From Hanleya hanleyi (Eukaryota > Mollusca > Polyplacophora > Lepidopleurida > Hanleyidae): a stretch of DNA of 64,000 nucleotides. This document shows positions 43,880-58,800 of the stretch, one piece after another. The stretch is taken from positions 1 through 64,000 of the forward strand of contig JAVTVY010025429.1 of NCBI GenBank assembly GCA_036873755.1, given 5' to 3'. Position 1 is the stretch's first letter; each line of letters starts with the position of its first letter. The notes under the pieces are model-generated. The model was not told the origin of the DNA. It saw only the letters and a program-made list of their open reading frames with translations, and did not search any database. The position numbers were made by a program, and so were the translations under genes.

Positions 43880-46800
43880 CTGAAGCAAGAAGAGAAAAAT
43901 AAGAAAACCAATTAGATGTATAGGAGAGAATAACAGGAAGAATGAGTGAGTGAATATGATTTAAGGTGGTTCAGTACTCAAACAACATTACGATGTCATG
44001 GTCATACAGCGCAACGTCATTTTCCACCTCCAACACAAAAGAGGTCAGCGAGGGGGGAACAATTAACGTCACAGATCTTCGTAGATAATGGGGGTATGGA
44101 TGTTCAAAAAAAAAGTAGATCGAAGGCACCATGTTTTTATTTTATAAATTAAACGACGCAATTTAGGAGAATCACTACTGAAAATGTTATAATATGTCAC
44201 CGGGCAAACTTTTCTCCTAAAATTTATTTTGTATTCGTAATACGTGATTCTTACAGTTAGAAAACTTGATTATATTTAAAATTTCTATATAAATAACATA
44301 TTCACGATCACGATGTTGTTATAATCGTGAAGCCACCTGGCTTTTCAACTTAGAAAAGTGTTAACACAGTGCGAGATTCGTGCAGCTTTTCATGAGCAAA
44401 CTGCTTTTAGCCTGATTTTGTCCCAAATGTGCTGACATGGTGATGTTTGGGTGTGAATACAGAAAAATCTACATCGAAGACCCCAATGTTTTTCAATGTT
44501 ATTTTGCTCGGCAACACCCCAGGTTTCAACAGTTAGAATATAACGGCAGGTCACCGGACAAAGTTTGAGGCCTGAACCACCTTGACATCGCTTTCAACTA
44601 CTGTATATTTTAATCATATCACAATATTGGATCCTATTCCTTTCACACCAAGGAACCCCACAAATAGTCCTATTTCCTTATTACACCTGGGAACTCCAAG
44701 GGTAGGGTTCTATTCCTTTTTACACTGGGGAACCCACGGGTGCCCAGTTAGTCACCTCTTATGACAAGCTGTCTGAGGAGCTGAGGCCTATTCTTATCAT
44801 GACCTGGATGTGTGCACAATGACATATCTGGTCAACCTGGCACCCCACAGTCCAAAGATTCAGATAATTGGTCCCCTTGAAAATTTTAATACATCAGAGC
44901 ACCCGGGCCTGAACACATAATTATTTTTCCCTTTTTGGTAAACAGCTTCTGAGTACTACCATTCCTTCAAAATGACATATCTGGATGGGTGGCTCGGTTG
45001 AGTTATATGGCGTTTATGGCAGGGTGGGCCGGGCCGCAAAATGAACCTTCGTCACTCTCAGATTCACATGTTTTTCAGGTGTTTAAAAACAGGGTTATGT
45101 TACATATGGAATATGTGATAAAATCGACATGGTCGACCCCATATCTTGAACATTTTTTTTTTATCTCACCTAAAAGGATGGGGAACACTACAGAGGAATC
45201 GATTGTCACAATTTTTCCAGGAAATGAACGAAATATGGCCTACTTTTATTTCATTTCAATAGATTTTCCAGAAAATATGTAGCAGATACCGAGGGAAGAC
45301 AATTGATCTCACATTAAATATGCATAACTGTCTTGTATTCAATTAATGGTATGAGCATTCAAATCAAGAAAATATGTACTTTCATAGGGTTTTCTGGCAA
45401 GGGCGGAAGGGCTAAACCAAGGGTCTACTTCCAGCAACGTTGGTCTACTGTGGACTGCACCCCACAGGGTGAATAATAGGAAGATCAGTCAATCTAGGCT
45501 ATATCCATTGGTTGTTGATTTCTAGTAGATTTAACACAATGGTGTCCCCATTCTAACAGAATCCAGGCTTGGCAAATACAGTGTAGCCTTGCTAAATGGT
45601 GCCTCAATATAGAGATGAATCTGATATAAGATGGGTTCAAGACTAAAACTCTTAAACGTGGTTCAAATGTGGTCCACAGCAACTGCATTACTAGTAGAGA
45701 GGTTTGTCTGTATACTTATTATAAAACTTTCGCATTTCATTGGAAGAATGCACAACTACATTGCCTGATGCTATAGATACTGTTGAGGCTAAATTTGTGA
45801 CAGGTCAGTGACTGAACTCCTCAACTGGACAGTGTGTATACCACGTACCCAGATCCTCTGTGTTAGCTGTGACTGGGACCTTAGTAAGGTCTGATGTGTA
45901 GGTACAGTCGACATCCTCTATCATACAGCGATCCTCTGGACCTGAGGTAACAAAAGACAAATCTCTTTACAAGACAGTAGTCATTCCCAGCTTGGCTGGG
46001 TAACATATGGTACATACATATATATTGCACACAATAGTATACTCTGTCCTAAACAAACATTCGTAAAGAGAATTCGATGAATACAGGCAAGACAGTGGCT
46101 TGATGCATGTAGAGAGAACAGGTCAGGTGTTCCAAGCTTGAAAATAAGCACAGGACCTTTCCAATAATACCCCTATAAAACAAAATAGGTATGTTTCATT
46201 ATCAGAACAGTTTCACTCGAACCAGGATGATGGAGCAGTCTATTTCCTTTTTATAGGGGGTTTGAAAAAAATGTCCTGTGCATATTGTCAAGCTTGGTGT
46301 TCATGTCCATGAATGTGACTGGTTCTTCTATAGGCAATTAAGTTGGATTTCACTTTGTTGTCAACAAAATTCTGAGAATTATGACACAATCTGATTTTCT
46401 TTACCCTCCATAATTGATAATGTACTCCTTCAGAAGCACAGGAGTAATACCAGAAGCAAGTTGTGTCACATTAGATGAGAATGGTTAGAATGCATTGGTG
46501 AGCTCCTCTATGCTTATGATGTGACCTACATGTACATGCTCAGTAAACTTGCATGTGCCGTGTTCGCACAAGTTCAAAACAAAATCACACAAGTTCAAAA
46601 CAAAATCACACAAGTTCAAAACAAAATCGCACAAGTTCGAAACAAAAACATTGAGTGCATTAGCTGATGCAGGAATTCATATACTCAGCCTATGAAACCT
46701 ACATAAATTATGATAATTAGTCTCACTCATGATGTCTCACATATCGACACTGAAGCTCGTCTTTCGTGTGTAGACAATATCAGGGTGCATAATTGGCCTT

Positions 46801-49800
46801 TGCCCTGTTGTCCGGGGCAACCAAAATTTCCTTTGGGCAACCTAATTTTGCTTTAATTGCAATGCATTTGGATGTGTTGGTTGCCCGTACTTGCCCAAGG
46901 ACAACTAGAAATTATTTTCCTATTTCATACACTGCAATATGCAAGCGTCTGGTGGTGTTGGCAGTTTGACAAGCACCGGTGCTTTCATGGATATTGGTTT
47001 ATGTACAACTCAGATACCATATGGTGGGTGTCATGACTTTAAACTTTGGCCCTGTGACCTCAATATAAATAAGCTTCTTTGAAAACACAAGAAGGGGTGG
47101 GGGGAGTACAATTTAGTTCCATGGTATATAAATTGGAGGATGTTTTATAGTCTTCCAAGATTGAAAAGATAGGGAACATAGTATATGGGTGGTTGTGGTC
47201 AAAAACAGTTTTTTGCCCACCACCCCATGTACATTTTTCTGGAACGGCCTTTAGCTTGGGACAATAGCACTTTCAAACGTCCTGCCGTGTTCAGCATTTT
47301 GAAGCCATTATCAAACATACTTTCCGAGTTTCGCGGCATTTTGTTCGGGTAATCTAATCAATTTGGGTGGATAGAGTAAATTGAGTGAAGTCATGTCAAC
47401 GAGCGGCAGTTCCGATTGCAGTGATGAAAGCGTTGAGAAAGCTGTGTTTGGTTTTCAGAGCTACCAACTCGAGCCAAAACGCGCAGATACGGAAGATCAG
47501 AGCAGCGGGGATGATAGCAGATCTAGTAGCGAGACACGCGATGAAATAAAGACAGGAGCTGAAGCCCGCATGGAAAATTGAGTATGGTGTCAGTGCACAC
47601 GTGTTGCTCTCATCAATGGCTTATGGGAGCTCCCTTACTGCTTTGCAGTGTACACTGCAAGATGCAGTGTGCTTGCAGTGTCTTTGGGGAGTACCCCTCA
47701 AAGACACTGCGAGGTAAGCGAAATTATAGATACACTGCAGAGACACTGCACTGCTAGAGTGTAGCCTTCAATGGTACACTTCAGGAACACTGCAGAACAT
47801 TTGAAAAATTACAAGCACACTGCAGAGACACTGCAAGGACTTTAACTTTTTCATATAAAGTAGAGAGACACTGCAAGCACACTGCAGGGACTTATCTTTT
47901 TTGATATAAAACAGAGACACACTGCAGAGACACTGCCAGGACTTAAACTTTTTCATATAAAATAGAGAGACACTGCAAGCACACTGCAGGGACTTATCTT
48001 TTTTGATATAAAACAGAGACACACCGCAGAGACACTGCCAGGACTTAAACTTTTTCATATAGAATAGAGAGACACTGCAGGGACTTATCTTTTTTGATAT
48101 AAAACACCCTTACTGTCCAGAAGTGTCACAATTCATGTGAAGTGTGCCTAGAAGTGCCTCTGAAGAGTACACTGAAAAGGCACTTCAACAACAGAGAAAA
48201 ATACTGGCACACTTCAAAGGTACTTCAATAGAAAAAGGCAGTAGCCAAGGGACTCCTCAAAGACACTTCATGGACTTTGTCAGTTTTTCAGCAAAACTTG
48301 GGGGACTTCAGGGACACTTCTGAGACTTAGTTATTGTTCTGCATAATCTAAGGTACTCCTCAGACACTTCTTGGACTTTGTCAGTTATATAGCATAACTT
48401 GGGGGACTTCCCCTTACAAAAAATATCTTATAGCATCCTATAAGATTTTGAAAAATCCTATAAGATTCTAAAAAATCATATAAGATTCTAAAATATAAGA
48501 GTCTGAAAAAACCTATAAGATTCTGAAAAAATTCTATAAGATTCTGAAAAATCCTATAAGATTCAACCCAATACGATTTCTAGATTATTGGAATTTTCCC
48601 ACAAACTGTTACAGTAACATAACATTATAAAGTAGAACTACATGTATACAAGTTTCAATGATATTAATTAGCTCTGGGAATATCCCAGCTTAAAGTTGGC
48701 TGATTTGATTTCACTCAGTGACATCAAATCTCATTTCAATGAAACCACCAAACATCAGATTTGTACATCACAGTTCAAAATAGCTACAACTGTGTAAAAT
48801 ATTTACATGTGGTTACTGACATATTACTCAGAACCGTGAACACTTTTTGGATCTTTTAAAGTGATCAGTACTATGAGTTTCTATTGAATAAAATAAAGAT
48901 ATTAATAATATCAGTCTCTCACATATTAGATAAGAAATCTTGTTGAATTCAGATTTTATAATCATTCCAAATCCATGATTTTATAGTAAAATTGGACAAA
49001 ATGGGAAAATATTTTTAGAAGAATCAGTTCTAACATAATGTCAGCAACAAAAAAATACCTATTAAAGAATACTTTATATTATCCTCTTCATTATTATCAC
49101 TAAATATAATACATATATATAATTTCTGTTTCTGATAGTCTTTTTCTTTTGAACTGTCTTGTCAAAATGGGTGGAGTTATCTGCCCTTGAAAATTTAATT
49201 GAACACTGGGGGCGCCACCAGTCGAAAACAAACAAAATGGCTGACCTCTCCAACTGCAAAAATCAGATGGATTTGTTCATGTTATTAAACTAGAACTATG
49301 GAGGTTTGAAGAACTGTATTGCAGATGGTGATGAGTGCAGCTAGTGATATGGTAAGTAAATCATAAATATAACTATAAGTTTTCTGTTTTTCATAACTTA
49401 ATAAGCAAAGAACTGAGCTGAACAGTGATGTAGACCTGGGAGTATCAGCTATTTATTGTATCAACAAGTTTCCCTTGACGTATACTTGGCATATTAAAAA
49501 ATTGATATTGGCCTCAATAAATATTTTGGTATATGGACTGCAGGTTGTAATAATGTACTCCACCTTATAATTGCAGTCAAATTTAACGGGTCATATAACA
49601 TGGCGAAATATCCATATCTCTGTCTCAATATCACTTTCAGATCTACCCAGGTTGATCAAGGCAGTGTGGATTAATTGCCATTGTTACGATTGTGTGAATT
49701 GTCAGCTTGGAAACCCCAGGCTTGGGGACCTCATATGAAGATTGGCATGCACCCCTGGAGAAAATCCCCTGAGAGTGAGATATTTTTATCACAAAACTGC

Positions 49801-52800
49801 TTGTATACTTCCTGTCAAAACAGGTGGATTTAACTGGTTGGGGGGATGGTAGCTCTAAATAAATTATCTTGTTGTTTTGAACTGTTTATTGATTTATAAA
49901 ATTTATTGATTTTTGTTCCTTGAAGAATGTAGAACAGGGAAGCCAAAAGGTATAACTTTTAAAAATTAATATTTGATATTTGTTTGAAATAGTATTAATC
50001 AGCGTGCAAGGCCAGCACTGCATGGTGTATACTTTCTATTTTGTATCTTTATTTATGGAAAAAATCTGACAAGTTCAACAGTTCAGGAGAAAAAGGTGAG
50101 TTTTTTAACTCTGTATCAGTTCCCTAGCAAAACTCAAAGCAATTTTACCAGTGAAACTATAACTGCTGTCTGCTACCAATACATTTAATTCTAATCGAAA
50201 TTAATTTGTTTCAAATGGCTCATAAATGAACAAAACAGCAATTAATTGTGCCATAATATTATATCTATATTAATGTTTCATTTCCTGTATTTTTTCAGAT
50301 GATCAATCCATTGTGAGGCCGAAGGCTGGCAGTGTGACAGAGGAACTTACCAAGAAATATCAGGTAATTTGATGCCCTCTATATTCATGACTGCAGCTTG
50401 TGATAACATAATAAATACAATTTTTTTACTTTATTTTTTTTTACTAAAATTTTATAGAACAGTATGCATCTTTATCATTTTGACAAATTTTATAGAAAAA
50501 TAGGCATCTTTATCAATTTGAAATGATTTATCTATGTATAATAACCACGGCTTCATTGACAATGTTCCAGTATCGCACAAGTTATTAATATCCTTATTAT
50601 TTCTCAGATGCAGCCAATTGGGGATGGATACTTCATTCACAGCAGCGAGTATAGTGCAGTTATGGCAAAGAAGGCAGATGGGAAATGCATGGTACGGGTA
50701 CTGACAAGCTGCTTCTTCACCAATGCAGAGATTGTAGCTGGAGCTTCCAAGGGACAAACTCCACTCGACCTAAACATCATCAATGGCATAATAGGTAAAT
50801 AACCCATTTGTTCAGGCCTTGTTTTGGGTGATTAGAAGTATATACCTTTACAGCACTATTTTAGATAGCAGGAAACCCCTAACATGTTCAGTCATAGATT
50901 TCAATGTCCATTGTCTACCCATACAACTTGGCCGAATTTATGTAAATAACGGTATTTGCACTAGAAACTGTTCCAGTTGAATAATTCTTATTTTTATTAT
51001 TGTAGGATTTGTCCTGACCAATCAGACCAACGAGTGCACTGCAGGGAAGCTGAGGCAGACCATCAACCGGAAAATCAGCTCCTTTAAATGCAAGAATAAA
51101 AAGACTGTTGTCATCGACTAAACCTTTTTTCGTACTGTACTCTTTATTGGCATTACATGTATACATGTCCTCTCTCTATTCTTGTATGTGCTGATGGTGG
51201 TAGTTTCTTCTCTCTTTTATATGACAATGATTTTATTATTATATGCATGCTGCCATGTCGGGTGCTTTTAGCTTTTTCTGTGCTCTTATTATTATACATG
51301 TATGTTAATAAATTACCGTTGATTCATATGTATCGTTTGTGCTTCCTATGAGCTTTTTTTATTATTATTTTATATGCCAATAAATTACTGTTGTATTCAT
51401 ATTATTATTTAGTGCTTCCTATACTCTTGCTTGTTGAAAAATTGATGGTTTTAATGAAAACGGTTTGAAAATATGTATCGTCCAATCCTGGATTAATCAG
51501 AACCTGCATTCCTACATATGTATTGTGAAAAAAAGTCCATTTTGCAAATAAAACAAAAATCCTTGATGTGAAGTTTTAGTTTTTTTTCTCAAGAGTACTC
51601 CAGGTTTGCGCAGTTTATTTACAGTACCTCAGTTGGATAATTAAATCACACTGCAGGAACCACCATTCAAGGGTACGCCTCTGTTGAGGTGTCTCTACAG
51701 TGTCTTCATTCGTATAATTGGGGCACACTGGAAGCACACTGTAGAGACACTGCAGGTACCAAGGTGGAGGGAAAAATGTACCTGAGGGTTACACTGCAGT
51801 TGAGGTGTGTTTGCAGTGTCTTTGCAGTACCTCATTTACATAATTGGGGCACTGTGGGTTGAGGTCTTTGCAGTGTCTTTGCAGTACCTCATTAGCTTAA
51901 TTGGGGCACTGCAGAGACACTGGAGGCACACTGCAGAGACACTGCAAGTACCAAGGTGGAGGGAACACTGCACCTGAGGGTTACACTGCAGTTGAGGTGT
52001 GTTTGCAGTGCCTTTGCAGTATCTCATTTACATAATTGGGGCAACCTGCAAAGAGACTGCAAAGACACTGGAAAGACACCTCAGAGCCCGAAAAAGCCAA
52101 CTATGAAGCACTGCATTTCTGAAGGACCCACACTGCAAGGGATTATGATACCCACACTGCAAAGTGACTGTAGGAGCACTGCAGAAGCACTTCAGAACAG
52201 TAAGGGAGAGATCGAGCGTCTTCGCTGTTGGGAGAGCGAACAAAGCTGTGCTCTGGCAACTAGAAATGAAAATAGTATGAGCTATTCAGTATTTAAAGTA
52301 ATTCTTGCCAATTTTTACTAACAAAACTGCAATTTTCACCTAAATACACGCAGCTCCATGATGCCTTCACATGTTCTGCCTCCAGCTTACGTCATGCTGT
52401 TTTATGTACTTTTACTCCTATTGGTTAAAATAGGTCACGTGACAATACAATGGCGCTTTCCTGGAGTTTGGTAAATTTGACGGTATCACAGCTTTTGATT
52501 AACTATTTCTGCGTCAAAATAAATAAAAAAATAAAAATACCATTTGACTAGCTCTTTCAATGGAAATATAGCTTTACCATACCCGAACCGTTCCTTTAAA
52601 GAATTGCCCAGTACCTAACCTTGGCATGGATCAGGAGGTTGTCTTGTGCCTCCTATCAACATTGGGACATCTTATTGATGACTGTACTTACCAGCCAGCT
52701 GTCTTAAGGTCTTCAGGGTAGGGAGAACAGGCTGGGATCTGGTCTGCAGGAAGAACATGGTCAGTATGGTCAAGATGAAGTTAGTGATCCTAGGGCCGGG

Positions 52801-55800
52801 GTAATCTTTGGTCAGCTCACACATCCGGGCCCATCTCCGTACAGCGAAGACTAGCGGTCTCACACGCCAGTCTAACTGACTGTACATGTACAATAACTCG
52901 GATATCTTCACTCCAGTCCTACACAATACACATATGGGCATTCCTGAATTTACTTGTATACAGATATAATTTGCATAATTAGTACGATATGGAAAATTCA
53001 TTTCCTCTTAAATGTCCTAACCATGTTGCCTACATATGTAATGAAAACTCATGTGAAACACGGGCAGAGCATTTCCCCAAATATATGTGTAGACCATAAT
53101 CTGATGCACCAGGAGCAAAGGTGACATTTGAGGTCCGCTGGTGGTTTTGGGCTTTGGCTGCCATTTTCCAGATTCTTACCGGTTTTTCCCATTAGGTTGT
53201 CTCCCTTTCCTAGGTTAAGATTAAAAATCTTCTAGCCAAGGATTTTATGTAGCAACATTCATCCAATTTGATAAATTTTGATAGACATTGTGATTATCTT
53301 AAAACAGTTAGAATATAAGAAATAGTTAAATACTATTTATATGATTTTTTCATGAATATGCTTCAAAACCAGGGTTATTCCCTTTGTTTTCTGGGTTATC
53401 ATATGGAGCATGGGTCAGTGCATTTAACAGTGTCTACATCTAAACAATGCACATTTTATATGTGCAATATCTAAACAATATGAACCTATATTTTTTTACT
53501 TTGTTTTCCTACATATTACACAATTAAGAATGCAACAAAAATATTATTGAAAAAGTTAATTACTTTGATTTACCACCAGTGGACATCTTTAATTGCATAG
53601 GACAATATCTGTTCAAAAAATAGTTGCAAGTCAGATTTGAATTCTCACAAATAATTGAATTCTCACTGAATTCTGGCCAACAATATTGGGACATTGTTAC
53701 TGTATTTGAATCCAGGACAAACACACCAGTGGAAGAAAGCTCCATGGACAAAGTTTACACGTCCCATTCCAATTTATTAATTAAAAAAATTACAATAATA
53801 AATTCTACATTAACCAATAATTTTATTACATTGTATATATTTTTTGTTTTTTGAATTGCAATGAAAAAGAAATATTTCCATACGATTATCATATTTTCTT
53901 AATTGACACAAGACCATTCAAATATGAAAGTTTGTTTCTCAAGTAGGAGACTGATGAAATCTTCATGAGGCTTTTTATTTTATTTTCTATTTACTTCTTT
54001 TGGTTTGGAGGAAATACGATACCTGCAAGACTATCTTTTCATCACTGATTTTTTTTCTTATATGCATATGGATAATCTACATCTCTTACAAAGTAGATTC
54101 CGTTATCATTTGTCATTCCTGTATATGAAAAACAGTTGAATATCACAGCTGTTAATTTTATTTTGAGCATTGGAAGACCATAAAACACTAGACTGATCTA
54201 AACCTGCAAAGGCAAAAAAAAATGTAATTGGAAGAAAATTGTATGGGGAATTTATATCAATATATTTATACCTCGGGTCCAAATAACAGATGATCATGTA
54301 ATAAAAGAAACAACTTTATTGTTTGATGAAATTATTTAAAATAAACATGGTTGAGTTTATTTCTTGAGCAAAAGATCTTGTTCTCATTGGAATCCCAAAA
54401 ATATTTACAAACAGGGGTGATAACTCTATTCTGGCTGATTTCAAAAGTAATAAAACCTAATTACCTCCCCTTGCCAGGCCTTGTGCTAATTTCGCGATGC
54501 TAGGTCTTCTGTTGCAAAATTTCAACAAAATTACTCATTAGCCAGCCCCCCCCCCCCCCAGTAAAAGATATAAATGAGTGATATCAGCTCCAAATAGAGT
54601 TAAAGCACATACCAGGTTGTTTAAACCTGGAAGTAGATGTTCTTTGATGTTCTAACAGAATGAACAAAAATACTATTATTGTTGTCACAATCATGGCTGG
54701 ATTTTCACTAATAAAATAGATACATGCAACCATATTTCGAAGCATGCAGCGGATTTTGAGAAACAAAATTTCGTATTTTTCTTACTAATTTTTTAGCAAT
54801 TTATTAAATTCAAATTTGAAATGTCCATTTTAATGTCGAACCTTTCCTATTTGGAATGTTTGGGTTATCCAAACATTGAACTCATTACAAATTAAATAAA
54901 ATAAAAAATGAAAAAGAACAACATTGTTTCACACATTGCCACATCTAACTAACATCTGAACAATACTACAGGAAGCATTTAATCAAACAAGAATGTTTTG
55001 GAGGAACTGAGAAACAAGTTTGTCATTATCACAGTAAACATGTGTGTCATGCTTTTTCATTATAGATTTTAATAGATGGTTGTTTTTTTTTCTTTGTTTT
55101 CTCTGTTCATGGGGCTTTTGCCAAGATTCCATTATAACTGTTATGTTATCGGTCTTGCAACAGTGTCAATATCTTAACCTGCAATTGATCTGAAATGACC
55201 GACATAACTTTGTTTCATCGAGCATCTTCCGACTAATTATTAGACTGCCTTGTGGAATATTTTATGAAAAAATAATGAACTTTTTGTCAACTTTTTAATT
55301 TCTGATGGGCTAGATCTCAATATTGGCAACTGAACTGTGAAAAGGGTATTTGTTGAATAACAAACATGATGACTGCTATAGTGCCTGGCAGTTAGTGTTC
55401 ATATTTCTGTTTCTCGGTGAAAAATATTACCCAGAAAATGGCAAGTGGCAAAATTGGCCAAGGGATAAAAAGTGTGCTTTCAAGGCTGAAAACATTGCAT
55501 ATGTGTGAAAATATATCCCATAATCCAGTAATCAAGAACAACAAATTGCAGGTTGAGTGTATAAAATGGGCTACATATAATATTTTTGTTCGATTTCATC
55601 AAAGAATCTCCATTGATGTGTCTTTTGATGAATCAAATAAAATGTGTTTTCATTCTGATATTTCATACAAAGCACTCTGAAGAATCCAACCCCACATAAT
55701 CTGCAGCTGACGGTTCGCTAATGCTATGTTTGAACAAGTGTGATGATTTCAACGAATGCTCACTTCAACAGATTTCTGTAAAAAAGCAAGTTCGCTCCGG

Positions 55801-58800
55801 TCATTCCATAGATGATGTATTTGTCTCGGCGTGTCAGAATGGTTTTTAATGTTCACGACTCAGTGCCATCTGGTGATCAAATAAAAATATGAAAATGCAA
55901 CCAGGCAAATTCATCAGACCTTTCTACACAGCATAACAAGTTTATCTAAAAAATCTCCAATGGTTTCCAAGATGGACGTTTGAAATAAGGATGGCGGCAG
56001 CGGCTGTGTAGTTTCTTGATAATACATAATAATAAACTTAACTTAGCAAAAAGGTAACGAAAGACCATGGTTCCGGCCAAAAGAACAAGCTGAGTAGCTA
56101 GCAGGTCCTCCGCCGAGTAGCCTGTTTGAGAGCATACAGCATATACGCTTCCAATATCTCCTTAAATATAACTTGGAAAGTGGATATGTGTATGTGGAAG
56201 AGACGTTTATCTGGGATTGCTGAGACAATTTGAGGAGGTTTGGGAAGCAGTAATGGGTAATGTAACACTGGAATCTAAGTCTGTAGTTGTATATCGATTT
56301 GTGGATGGCGAGATTTATAAATCGATGGGTGGAATCAATAGATCAAGATATCGCGTTCACAACACAGATGGGTACAATATGGGTGAGTGAAATCCAAGAT
56401 GGTCAATGGCAGCCATCTTGGATTACATACTACCTCAATGAAAATCAATACCAATGGCCATCTAACTGATGTGAAGCACCTTCTCAAGTTCGAAGTCAAC
56501 CGGATGAATTGTTCTCACGATACCGTGATATCTCACGATATTCACAAGATGCAGGATGGAGGAAATCCAAGATGGTCAATGGCAGCCATCTTGGATTACG
56601 TACCTCAGTAAAAATCAATACCAATGGCCATCTAACTGATGTGAAGCACCTTCTCAAGTTTGAAGTCGATTGGTAGAGTTGTTTTTAAAATATTATGTTC
56701 ACAATACGCAGGATGGACGGAATCCAAGATGGTCAATGGCAACCATCTTGAATTACATACTACATTGTACCTCAGTGAAAATCAATACCAATCGCTGTCT
56801 AACTGATGTGAAGCACAGTCTCGAGTTTGAAGACGATTGGTCAAATTGTTCTCGAGATATCACGTTCACAAGATGTGAGACGGATGGAATCCAATATGGT
56901 CAATGGCAGCCATCTTGGATTACATACCTCAGTGAAAATCAATACCAATGGCCATCTAACTGATGTGAAGAACCTTCCCAAGTTTGAAGTCGATTGGTCG
57001 AATTGTTCTTGAGGTATCGCTTTCACAAGATCTGAGACTGATGGGCAGCCATCTTGGAATATGTACCGCAGTGAAAATCAATACCAATGGCCATCTAACT
57101 GATGTGAAGCACATTCTCAAGTTTGAAGTCGATTGGTTGAACTGTTCTCGAGATATCGCGTTCACAAGAAGTGGGATGGACAGAATCCAATATGGTCAAT
57201 GGCAGCCATCTTGGAACCTCAGTGAAAATCAATACCAATGGCCGTCTAACTGATGTGAAAAACCTTCCCAAGTTGGAAGTCGAGTGGTTGATTTGTTCTC
57301 GAGATATCGCGTTCACAAGATGTGGGACGGAGTGAATTCAATATGGTCCATGGCAGCCATCTTGGATTACGTACCTCAGTGAAAATCAATACCAATGGCC
57401 GTCGAACTGATGCGAAGCCCCATTCTCAAGTTTGAAGTCAATTGGTCGAATTGTTCTCGAGATATCGCGTTCACAAAATGTGTGATGGATAGAATCCAAT
57501 ATGGTCAATGGCAGCCATCTTGGATTACGTACCTCAAAGAAAATCAACACTAATGGCTGTCTGACTGACGTGAGGAACCTTCCCAAGTTTGAAGTCGATT
57601 GGTTGAATTGTTCTCGAGATATCACATTTACAAGATCTGAGACGGATGGAATCCAATATGGTCAATGGCAGCCATCTTGGATTACGTACCTCAGTGAAAA
57701 TCAATACCAATGGCCGTCTGACTGATGTGAAGAACCTTCACAAGTTTGAAGTCGATTGGTAGAATTGTTCTCAAGATATCGCGTTCACAAGATGTGGGAC
57801 GGACAGAATCCAATATGGTCGATGGCAGCCATCTTGGATTACGTACCTCAGTGAAAATCAATACCAATGGCAATCTAACTGATGTGAAGCACCTTCTGAA
57901 GTTTGAAGTCAAATTGGTCGAATTGTTCTCAAGGTATCGCGTTCACAAGATGTGGGACGGACGGAAGGACGGATGGAAGGACGGACAGCTAGCATTTCCA
58001 AGTCCTCCCACCACTTCGTGGCGGAGGACAAAAATGTGTTTCCACATCTGGTAACAATAGTAAAACCATGATGTCTTTGTCTGGAAGCTTGGTAGATTTT
58101 TATAAGGGTGCCTTCTGAAGCTACATTCTAGAAGAGGAGCATCAATATGCGCATGAATGTGGGGATATACATACAAACATGACTAGATAAAAAACATGCT
58201 TATACATACACATGATCGATAACTAAATGTATCATGGGTTATTGTGGTCACTAGATATGACACAAGAATAAATATGAATGGAATTAGGAGATAGTTTCAG
58301 AAGACTACTGGAATATTCTCTAAATTTAAAGAAAAAAATTATGGAACTGGTGAAAATCGGAGAGAATTTCATTTACAATAATCATAATGTGCTTCACTCT
58401 GTAGATTATAATGTCTTAATCATTGCTGGATTTGAACAATCGTGGAGGGTCCGACGTTCAAATCCAAACGGGGCGAGGCTCTTGAGGGTATATCCCACTT
58501 CCTTGGGAGAGGGCTGTGGGTGCTCCCATGTAAACTTAGAACTTTTCCACTACAGAATTATTAGAATAGAACTCAAAAGTAGGGTAGGTTTATATACATA
58601 CATGTACATGTGGGTGAAATCAACTCACTTAAATAGTTGAAAGTACAATACATAGAAAAAGAAAACAACAGACTATGCTATATACACAATTACAAAACTT
58701 CTTCCATTGGCCCCAAGAAGTGGAAAATAATTTTTAGAATTATATTTATTAGCCCGGCATCTGAAAACCTGAGCGATTGAAGTCCCCTGACATTGATACA

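Larger units (their letters stand above)
47630..52208 (+). mobile_element. 4.58-kb inverted-end element carrying a BEN-domain gene
   Basis: The left end CTCCCTTACTGCTTTGCAGT (47,630) is inverted at the right, CAGTAAGGGAG ending at 52,208. Similarity continues inward as a GAAGTGC/GCAGTG-rich region. Both subterminal regions (47,640-48,110 and 51,640-52,200) are arrays of CACTGCAGAGACACTGCA-like words in mixed orientation. A third end-like sequence (CACCCTTACTGTCCAGAAGTG) lies at about 48,104, so the left end may be nested. The interior holds one spliced BEN-domain gene and no recognised transposase. No clear target duplication is seen: flanks are TATGGGAG and AGATCGAG. Inverted ends and subterminal repeats are seen directly. 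Calling the whole unit one element is inference. Confidence 0.6.

Noticed and set aside
43946..44152. Small plus-strand ORF next to MTPAP
   Set aside because: Lies in an MTPAP intron, has no motifs, and overlaps no conserved segment.
47768..48058. Cys-rich repeat peptide (KKFKSWQCLC...) on the minus strand
   Set aside because: Produced by the CACTGCA array in the element end. No start context or splice signal supports a gene.
49074..49259. Minus-strand 61-aa ORF near the start of the BEN gene
   Set aside because: No motif, AT-rich, and it overlaps the probable 5' UTR of the BEN gene on the other strand.
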